Shown: in pieces, positions 6,462 through 12,021 of the stretch
How positions within the stretch are numbered: position 1 is the first letter of the stretch
Layout: every line of letters starts with the position of its first letter
Assembly: GCA_934541115.1 (NCBI GenBank)
Contig: CAKTDF010000037.1
Location: forward strand, 1 to 12,021
Length of the DNA stretch: 12,021 nucleotides
Source of the DNA: an uncultured Eubacteriales bacterium
GTDB lineage: Bacteria > Bacillota > Clostridia > Oscillospirales > Acutalibacteraceae
Direction of reading: 5' to 3'
Made by a program: the position numbers and the translations under genes
Notes under the pieces: model-generated
Databases searched by the model: none
The model's input: only the letters and a program-made list of their open reading frames with translations
What the model was told of the DNA's origin: nothing

Positions 6462-7709
6462 TTATTTATCCTCTTTTGTCTTTTTTAGCCTTTTCACAAC
6501 AATTTCGTTTGTTTTAAAAGCGTCGGCGTCGGTCACAACAATCAAAAGGTCTTTGTATTCAAATCTATCGCCCTTTTTGGGAATCCGTTCGGCTGTTTCA
6601 ACCAGCCAGCCGTTGACGGTTGCGCTTTCGGTTTCAATTTCGTCTTTGAGCTTGAAATACTCTCTGAAGTCCTCGACCGAGACGCCTGTCAGCACCTTGC
6701 AGCCTCCGCCGGAAAGCGGAACAAAATCATGGATTTCTTCGTCTCGTTCGTCCCAAATTTCTCCGACAAGCTCTTCAATTATATCCTCCATTGTTACTAT
6801 TCCGGAGGTTTCGCCGTATTCATTGACCGCAATTACCATGTGGGTGTGGCTGTGCTGCATGTTTTTGAACAGTGTGTCAAGGTCAACGGTTTCCGGAACA
6901 AAGGTGGCTTCATGCAGAATATTTCTGAGATCAAACTCCGGTGCTCCTTTTTGAATAAGATAGTCTCTTGCATGCAGAATGCCGACTATACGGTCAATTC
7001 CGTCTTCTTCAACAGGGATTCTGGAGTAGCCCTCATAGACGATGGTTTTCATAATTTCTTCATCGGTACTGTCAACAGAGAGAGAAACTATCTCTTTTCG
7101 CGGGGTCATAACGCTTTCTGCCGTCAGATCATCGAGTTTAAGAACATTTCTGATATACTCCATCTCGTCGTTGTCGAGCGCTCCTTCGTCTGCACCCTCA
7201 TCAAGCAGCATCAAAAGCTCCTCCTGAGACATTTTGTCGCTGTCCTTGGATTTAAAGAGCTTTGAAACAAGCTTTTTCCAGGCGGAAAAAACAAAGTTCA
7301 GCGGCGTCAGAATTTTAATGAACACTCTGATTATCGGCGCAGAGAAAAGAGCAAAGCTTTCCGGGTGATCTTTTGCAATGCTTTTTGGTGTGATCTCGCC
7401 GAAGATGAGGACAACAACGGTGATAACGATTGTTGAAACCGTTGCGCCGCTTTCGCCGATCAGGTCAACAAACAAAAGGGTACCCATTGACGCCAGCGCG
7501 ATGTTGACAATGTTATTGCCTATGAGGATTGTTGAAAGCAGTTTGTCATAGTTTTCTGCGGTTTCAAGCGTTGAGGCGGCTTTTTTGCTGCCTTTTTCCG
7601 CCATAGCCTTGAGCTTTGTTTTGTTAAGCGAGGAAAAAGCGGTCTCCGTTGCAGAAAAATATGCCGAGAAAACAATGCATAAGAGCATTAGAACAAGTTT
7701 GACTATCAT
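6462..7709 (-). CDS. CNNM/CorC (hemolysin C) family transporter with DUF21 and CBS domains
   Basis: This is a 415-residue membrane protein of the CNNM/CorC family, whose characterised members export Mg2+ or affect divalent-cation balance. The DUF21 membrane domain covers about residues 1-150: SATETAFSSLNKTKLKAMAE at 19-38, LLSTILIGNNIVNIALAS at 57-74 and FGEITPKS at 103-110. It is followed by an acidic linker and the first CBS motif (VMTPRKEI at 200-207, EGYSRIPV at 226-233). The second CBS motif covers about 266-318 and ends in GIVTMEDIIEELVGEIWDE. The C-terminal CorC_HlyC domain is at about 325-410. The start is ATG at 7707-7709, the only sensible one, but the nearest AAAGGA is about 14 bases away, so initiation may be weak or coupled. 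The gene begins 36 bases after the exporter pair and is probably co-transcribed. The transported ion is not shown by the sequence. Confidence 0.93.
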   Translation of the reverse strand: MIVKLVLMLLCIVFSAYFSATETAFSSLNKTKLKAMAEKGSKKAASTLETAENYDKLLSTILIGNNIVNIALASMGTLLFVDLIGESGATVSTIVITVVVLIFGEITPKSIAKDHPESFALFSAPIIRVFIKILTPLNFVFSAWKKLVSKLFKSKDSDKMSQEELLMLLDEGADEGALDNDEMEYIRNVLKLDDLTAESVMTPRKEIVSLSVDSTDEEIMKTIVYEGYSRIPVEEDGIDRIVGILHARDYLIQKGAPEFDLRNILHEATFVPETVDLDTLFKNMQHSHTHMVIAVNEYGETSGIVTMEDIIEELVGEIWDERDEEIHDFVPLSGGGCKVLTGVSVEDFREYFKLKDEIETESATVNGWLVETAERIPKKGDRFEYKDLLIVVTDADAFKTNEIVVKRLKKTKEDK

Positions 7710-7745
7710 AGCTTTGATTATCTGTCCTTTCGGGGCAAAAGCCTT

Positions 7746-9500
7746 TTATTTTGCAAACTGACTGTTATAAAGAGCGGCATAAAAGCCGTTTTTTTCAAGC
7801 AGTTCGCTGTGCTTTCCTTGCTCAATGATCCTGCCGTTCTTCATAACAAGAATGATGTCAGCCTCGCGTATTGTTGAAAGACGGTGGGCAACTATAAAGC
7901 TTGTTCTGCCCTTCATCATCAGTGCAAATGCGGATTGAACCTTCAGCTCTGTTCTTGTGTCGATTGAAGACGTTGCTTCGTCAAGAATCAGCATCGGCGG
8001 AAGAACAAGCATAGCCCTTGCAATGCAAATCAGCTGCCTTTGTCCGGCAGAAAGATTTGCTCCCGAGGCAACTATCGGTGTGTCGTATCCTTGCGGAAGA
8101 CGCTTGATAAACGAATGCGCGTGGGCGTTCTTTGCAGCCGTGATGATTTCTTCTTCCGTTGCGTCCGGCTTGCCGTAGGCAATATTCTCTTTTACCGTTC
8201 CGCCGGAAAGCCATGTGTCCTGCAATACCATGCCGTATCTCGAACGCAAGTCGTGACGCGTCATATGGCGTATGTCGCATGAGTCAACCTTGATTGAACC
8301 GGAATCAACATCATAGAATCTCATGATGAGGTTGATGAGCGTTGTTTTTCCGCAGCCTGTCGGACCCACGATCGCAACGCGCTGTCCGGCGCTGACATCA
8401 AGGTTAAAATCTTCAATGAGCTTTCTGTCCTTGCTGTAGCTGAAGCAGACATTGTTGAAAGAGACATTTCCTCCGACCGGTGGAGAAAGCGGACTTTCAC
8501 TTTCGGCAGTCTGATCATCTTCTTCAAGAATGTCAAAGATTCTTTGAGCGCAGGTGAGAGCGTTCTGAAATTCCGTGACAACCGAGCTTATCTCGTTGAA
8601 CGGCTTTGCGTACTGTCCGGCATAGCTGAGAAAAATGCTCAGTGTGCCGACGGTTATGGCGGTTGTACCGGTTGAAATTGCAAAAAACGCTCCTATCAAA
8701 GCTACTATAGCATAAACTATGTTATTTATCAACCTTGTGCTCGGATTCACAAGGCTGGAAAAAAACGTTGCCTTGAGCGAGGCAGAGCGCAGTTGTTCGT
8801 TGATCATATCAAAATCACCGAGGCTCTTTTTCTCCGCCGCAAAAGCTTTGAGAACCGGCTGCCCCTCAATCAGTTCGTTGACAAGTGCCGTTTCGTCTCC
8901 ACGAATCTGTGCCTGTTCGGTAAAATAACGGTGTGTTCTTGAGGCGATGAAGCGTGCAATGAGAATTGAAAACGGCGTGAGAACGAAAACTGCGAGTGCA
9001 ATGATCCAGTTGATTGAAAACATTATGCCAAGTATGGCCACTATAGTTATAATACCCGTAAACAGTTGAGTGAATCCCATTAGCAGACCGTCAGAAAACG
9101 TATCGGTGTCAGCGGTCATTCTGCTGAGAATATCGCCTGACGCGTGGCTGTCAAGGAACGAGACGGGCAGAGTGTGCAGCTTTTCGCTCAGTCGGTTTCT
9201 TAAATCGCGGCAGATGCAGTATGCCGCCTTGTTGTTGAAAATTGCCATCAGATATTGAGCTGCGGCGGCAACAGCCGCGGCGAGTGCAATGAGAATCACT
9301 TTTTTTGCAACAACATCAAAATTGACCTCGCCTTTGCCGAGCATGTAGTCAATTGCGTCACCGGTGAAAACCGGAATGAGCAGTGCGCCGGCAACGCTGA
9401 AAAGCGCGCAGATAATGCTCAAAACAACAAGTGCTCTGAACGGCTTTATGAGAGAGAGAACCTTTTTCATTGTACCTTTTTTTGCTGTGTTTTTTTTCAT
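7746..9500 (-). CDS. ABC exporter half-transporter, catalytically intact subunit (TM288/BmrD-like)
   Basis: This half-transporter has 584 residues: an exporter-type membrane domain of six helices (about 20-325) followed by one nucleotide-binding domain. Motifs: Walker A GPTGCGKT at 379-386, Q-loop Q427, signature LSAGQ at 483-487, Walker B MLILDE at 503-508 with the catalytic Glu present, D-loop SSID, and H-loop H539 in VAHRLST. The signature differs from the usual LSGGQ, as is common in the intact partner of heterodimeric exporters. The start at 9500 overlaps the stop of the upstream half-transporter as ATGA, with AAAGGG about nine bases before it. A second in-frame ATG at residue 11 has its own AAAGG and cannot be excluded. 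The partner is the 9497-11227 product. Likely cargo is a drug, lipid or peptide, which the sequence does not identify. Confidence 0.94.
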   Translation of the reverse strand: MKKNTAKKGTMKKVLSLIKPFRALVVLSIICALFSVAGALLIPVFTGDAIDYMLGKGEVNFDVVAKKVILIALAAAVAAAAQYLMAIFNNKAAYCICRDLRNRLSEKLHTLPVSFLDSHASGDILSRMTADTDTFSDGLLMGFTQLFTGIITIVAILGIMFSINWIIALAVFVLTPFSILIARFIASRTHRYFTEQAQIRGDETALVNELIEGQPVLKAFAAEKKSLGDFDMINEQLRSASLKATFFSSLVNPSTRLINNIVYAIVALIGAFFAISTGTTAITVGTLSIFLSYAGQYAKPFNEISSVVTEFQNALTCAQRIFDILEEDDQTAESESPLSPPVGGNVSFNNVCFSYSKDRKLIEDFNLDVSAGQRVAIVGPTGCGKTTLINLIMRFYDVDSGSIKVDSCDIRHMTRHDLRSRYGMVLQDTWLSGGTVKENIAYGKPDATEEEIITAAKNAHAHSFIKRLPQGYDTPIVASGANLSAGQRQLICIARAMLVLPPMLILDEATSSIDTRTELKVQSAFALMMKGRTSFIVAHRLSTIREADIILVMKNGRIIEQGKHSELLEKNGFYAALYNSQFAK

Positions 9501-11227
9501 TTCCCGTCACCCTTTCCGCACTGGCTTTCATAGATCTCGCGGTACACATCGCACGAAGAAAGAAGCTCATTGTGTGTGCCTTTTCCAACAAGTCCGCCGT
9601 CGTCAAGCACCAAAATCAGGTCGGCACCGGTCAGTGAGCCGGCCCGCTGACTTATCATGAATACCGTTACGTCATCGGGTAGGGTTTTCAGCGCTTTTCT
9701 CAGCGCTGCGTCGGTTGCAAAGTCAAGGGCGGAAAAGCTGTCGTCAAGGATCAGAATTTTTGCTTTTGAAACGAGTGCACGTGCAATTGTCAGTCTCTGC
9801 TTTTGTCCGCCTGAAAAGTTTGCTCCTCCCTGTTCAACTGGCTCATCAAGTTGACCGGGCTTTTCGCATATAAAGGACGCCGCCTGTGCCTTTTCGAGTG
9901 CATTCCAAAGTTCTTCGTCGGTTGCGTTTTCGTTGCCGAGCAGGAGATTGCTTCTGACGGTACCCTTGAAAAGCTGCGCCCTTTGCGGAACGACGGCAAT
10001 CATTTGTCGAAGCTCGTTCTGCGAGATGGTTTTTATGTTTTTTTCGCAAATACTGACGCAGCCGTTTGTTGCGTCATAAAAGCGCAGAATAAGATTAATG
10101 AGCGTTGTTTTTCCGCTGCCGGTTGCGCCGATTATACCTATGGTCTCGCCCTTTTTGACCGAAAAAGAAATGTCGCTCAATGATTCCGCGCCGCCGCCCT
10201 TGTATTTAAAGGAAACATGCTCAAAGCGAACAACTTCTTCGCTTTTTGAAAGATCGCCGTTGTCTTCCCGGGAAAACTCCATTGAACTTTCCATGTCAAG
10301 AACCTGACCTATGCGGTTCATTCCCGCAACGGAACGTCCGAGCTGAGTAATTAGATTTGCAAGCTTTACAAGTTCAATAAGAATCTGAGAAATATAATTT
10401 ATGAGGGCAATGACGTCTCCGGCGAGCAAAAGACCGGAGTCGATTTTTTTTGAGCCGAGCCACAGCACAAGAATAATGACGCCGTTGACAACAACATATG
10501 TCAGCGGATTCATCACAGCTGCGATTTTTCCGACATATATTTGTGATGACAAAAGAACGCCGTTGGCTTTTTCAAATTTTTCCTTTTGCTTTTTCTCGCG
10601 TGAGAATGCGCGGATAACGCGCACACCGTCAAGGTCCTCGTTCGTGATTTCGGTCACTGCGTCAAGATTTTGCTGAACGCCTCTGTAAAGCGGGTTAGTA
10701 ATTTTCATTATACCGAAAACAATAACAAAAAGCAGCGCAATTGCACCCACAAAGATGAGCGCAAGCTTTGCATTGATCGTGAACGCAAGAATCATTGCGC
10801 CAAAAACGATGAACGGACTTCTCATGAATAATCTCAAAAACATATTCAGACCGTTCTGAACCTGGTTGATGTCACTTGTCATTCGCGTAATGAGCGTGGA
10901 GGTGGTAACAGTGTCAAGCTCGCTGAGGCTCAGTGATTGAATTTTTGAAAGCAGATTGTGCCGCAGGTCGGTGCTTGTGTCAACGGCAACCTTTGCGGCA
11001 AAAAACTGGGCGACTATGCAGCTGGCAAGACCAAAAACCGCCATGGCAATTAGAAGAAGAAATCGGTTGACAATATAGGTCTTGTCTTTTTGTCCGATTC
11101 CCTTGTCAATAATGTCTGCAACAATGAGCGGAACGGCGAGATCAAAGCACGCCTCAAGGCATTTGAGCAGCGGTGCCAAAACGCTTTGGAACTTATATTT
11201 TTTTAAACACTCAAACAGGTTCTTCAT
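9497..11227 (-). CDS. ABC exporter half-transporter, degenerate-site subunit (TM287/BmrC-like)
   Basis: This half-transporter has 576 residues: six membrane helices (about 13-310) and one nucleotide-binding domain. Numbered from the chosen start, Walker A GATGSGKT is at 367-374, signature FSGGQ at 471-475 and Walker B ILILDD at 491-496. D496 replaces the catalytic Glu (codon at 9740-9742), and Q527 in M-I-S-Q-R replaces the H-loop His (codon at 9647-9649). These are the substitutions of the degenerate half of TM287/288-type heterodimers, and the end (YREIYESQ) also resembles TM287. The frame stays open to a TTG at 11285-11287. I chose the ATG at 11225-11227 because GGGG lies seven bases before it and because conserved sequence starts there (MKNLFECLKK). 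It is first in the operon and is followed by its partner with an ATGA overlap. Confidence 0.94.
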   Translation of the reverse strand: MKNLFECLKKYKFQSVLAPLLKCLEACFDLAVPLIVADIIDKGIGQKDKTYIVNRFLLLIAMAVFGLASCIVAQFFAAKVAVDTSTDLRHNLLSKIQSLSLSELDTVTTSTLITRMTSDINQVQNGLNMFLRLFMRSPFIVFGAMILAFTINAKLALIFVGAIALLFVIVFGIMKITNPLYRGVQQNLDAVTEITNEDLDGVRVIRAFSREKKQKEKFEKANGVLLSSQIYVGKIAAVMNPLTYVVVNGVIILVLWLGSKKIDSGLLLAGDVIALINYISQILIELVKLANLITQLGRSVAGMNRIGQVLDMESSMEFSREDNGDLSKSEEVVRFEHVSFKYKGGGAESLSDISFSVKKGETIGIIGATGSGKTTLINLILRFYDATNGCVSICEKNIKTISQNELRQMIAVVPQRAQLFKGTVRSNLLLGNENATDEELWNALEKAQAASFICEKPGQLDEPVEQGGANFSGGQKQRLTIARALVSKAKILILDDSFSALDFATDAALRKALKTLPDDVTVFMISQRAGSLTGADLILVLDDGGLVGKGTHNELLSSCDVYREIYESQCGKGDGK

Positions 11228-11269
11228 AAACATTCCCCACAAATTTTTATACTGAATATTACGTTCATG

Positions 11270-11295
11270 TGCTTTGATATGTTTCAATCAAAGCA
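11270..11295 (-). promoter_or_regulatory. 26-base inverted repeat in the exporter operon leader
   Basis: The arms TGCTTTGAT (11270-11278) and ATCAAAGCA (11287-11295) are perfect 9-base inverted repeats around an 8-base centre. On the minus strand they lie just after the predicted transcription start (about 11302) and before the ribosome-binding site of the first exporter gene. They could be a repressor operator or a leader hairpin. No T-run follows, so a terminator is unlikely. Confidence 0.5.
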
Positions 11296-11308
11296 AGCAT
11301 CGTCTTTA

Positions 11309-11337
11309 ATTATAATACAAACGAACCCTCTTGTAAA
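11309..11337 (-). promoter_or_regulatory. Promoter of the exporter/CNNM operon
   Basis: On the minus strand, TTTACA (11332-11337) and TATAAT (11309-11314) are separated by exactly 17 bases. This is near-consensus for the housekeeping sigma factor. Transcription would start near 11302, leaving a leader of about 75 bases before the ATG at 11225-11227. Its -35 box overlaps that of the divergent regulator gene. Confidence 0.8.
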
Positions 11338-11358
11338 ATATATAATTTATGCTATAAT
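11331..11358 (+). promoter_or_regulatory. Promoter of the LysR-type regulator gene
   Basis: TTGTAA (11331-11336) and TATAAT (11353-11358) are 16 bases apart. The -10 is preceded by TGC, making an extended -10. The -10 lies inside a larger inverted repeat, TATAATT (11341-11347) with AATTATA (11356-11362), an arrangement compatible with autoregulation by a LysR-type protein. Confidence 0.75.
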
Positions 11359-11362
11359 TATA
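11341..11362. promoter_or_regulatory. Candidate LysR-type operator (inverted repeat)
   Basis: TATAATT (11341-11347) and AATTATA (11356-11362) are perfect 7-base arms around eight bases. LysR-type regulators usually bind interrupted AT-rich dyads between divergent promoters. The region is very AT-rich and the right arm overlaps a -10 box, so chance similarity is a real alternative. Confidence 0.35.
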
Positions 11363-11399
11363 CAAAACCTGTATATATTTGATCGATTGGAGGGTTGTT

Positions 11400-12021
11400 A
11401 TGGATATAAAGCAGCTCAAATATTTTGTGACGGTTGTTGAAGAAAAAACCGTTACCGCTGCGGCAGAAAAGCTGAACATGACGCAGCCTCCTTTGACTTT
11501 TCAGCTACACACACTAGAGGAAGAGCTCGGCTGTCTATTATTTTCACGCGAGGGACGATATTTGCGCCCAAATGATGCCGGGCTGTGCTTCTATCGCCGC
11601 GCACTTGAAATTCTCGGTATGTGCGACGGCGCTAAAGAGGAAATGGCGCAGTTCAAAAAAGGTGCAAAAGGCACACTGAGCATCGGCGTTGTCTCCTCGG
11701 TTCAAGGGACGGTATTCACAAAATGGGCACGTGAGTATACAGCCCGCCACCCGAATGTTATGCTCTCTGTTTTCAGCGCCAATACATATGAGCTGCTTGA
11801 AAAGCTGCGCAACCGCAAAATAGACATGGCAATTGTCAGAACGCCCTTTTCGGCAGGGGAGCTTGAGGCGGAGTATCTCTATGAAGAAACCATGGTTGCC
11901 GTAGGAGAGGAACGCTATTTTAAAAATGCAAAAAAAGAAAAAGTAAGTCTTGAAGAACTTGCAGATGTTCCGGTTATTATTTATCGCCGTTGGCAGAGTG
12001 TTATTGAGGCAGCCTTTGAGG
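11400..12021 (+). CDS. LysR-family transcriptional regulator, 3' partial
   Basis: The first 207 codons of a LysR-type regulator are present; the frame is open to the right edge, so the C-terminus is missing. The N-terminal winged helix-turn-helix covers residues 1-60: MDIKQLKYFVTVVEEKTVTA, then AAEKLNMTQPPLTFQLHTLE at 21-40 and EELGCLLFSREGR at 41-53, which is the standard LTTR layout. A linker helix follows, and the effector-binding domain starts near residue 91 (GTLSIGVVSS). Residues 129-166 fit its first lobe (ELLEKLRNRKIDMAIVRTPF at 131-150). The start is ATG 11400, with GGAGGG at 11389-11394 five bases upstream. It is transcribed away from the exporter operon through a shared promoter region. 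LysR regulators often control the divergent neighbour, so the exporter is the likely target. The effector cannot be told from this fragment. Confidence 0.93.
   Translation, partial: MDIKQLKYFVTVVEEKTVTAAAEKLNMTQPPLTFQLHTLEEELGCLLFSREGRYLRPNDAGLCFYRRALEILGMCDGAKEEMAQFKKGAKGTLSIGVVSSVQGTVFTKWAREYTARHPNVMLSVFSANTYELLEKLRNRKIDMAIVRTPFSAGELEAEYLYEETMVAVGEERYFKNAKKEKVSLEELADVPVIIYRRWQSVIEAAFE

Noticed and set aside
6729..7265. 178-codon plus-strand reading frame opposite the CNNM gene
   Set aside because: It lies wholly antisense to a gene with clear DUF21 and CBS motifs. It resembles no family and has no ribosome-binding site that I can support.
7711..7718. GCTTTGAT upstream of the CNNM gene, the same 8-mer as in the exporter leader dyad
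   Set aside because: Only one arm is present with no inverted partner nearby. A single 8-base match is easily due to chance.

Overview
The window looks like a low-to-moderate-GC Gram-positive chromosome, most likely a gut Clostridia member of the Oscillospiraceae/Ruminococcaceae type. This is inferred from strong GGAGG ribosome-binding sites, a Cys-type lipoprotein with a Thr-rich linker, tightly coupled ECF genes, and a secreted protein ending in an FF/II-rich amphipathic tail. I see no rRNA, tRNA, transposon, CRISPR or phage sequence.

Region 1 (1-4864, + strand) is an ECF vitamin-transport module. It holds a 5'-truncated EcfT membrane subunit, a 555-residue protein with two fused ABC ATPase domains, an S component, a lipoprotein and a secreted protein. 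The first four reading frames overlap (19, 25 and 4 bases). Both extracytoplasmic proteins carry the transcobalamin-like C-terminal domain (DUF4430), the bacterial relative of the C-terminal domain of human B12 carriers. The S component has a GQG-x-FTPFQM segment like those I recall from cobalamin-type S components. Together this suggests a surface-tethered corrinoid capture and import system. A gap with two competing inverted repeats separates the two DUF4430 genes, and a strong terminator closes the region.

Region 2 (4878-6447, + strand) is a two-gene envelope operon: LemA and a TPM-domain (YgcG-like) protein with an Asp-rich segment, one membrane helix and a Gly/His-rich tail. It ends at a long hairpin that can also terminate the convergent operon.

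Region 3 (6462-11337, - strand) reads from right to left: two ABC exporter half-transporters whose genes overlap by ATGA, then a CNNM/CorC-family membrane protein. The first half-transporter has degenerate catalytic residues (Asp for the Walker B Glu, Gln for the H-loop His). The second is intact but has an LSAGQ signature. This is the TM287/TM288 or BmrC/BmrD type of asymmetric heterodimer.

Region 4 (11309-12021) is a divergent promoter region whose two -35 boxes overlap on opposite strands. It is followed by the first 207 codons of a LysR-type regulator that runs off the right edge. The layout suggests that the regulator controls itself and the exporter operon.
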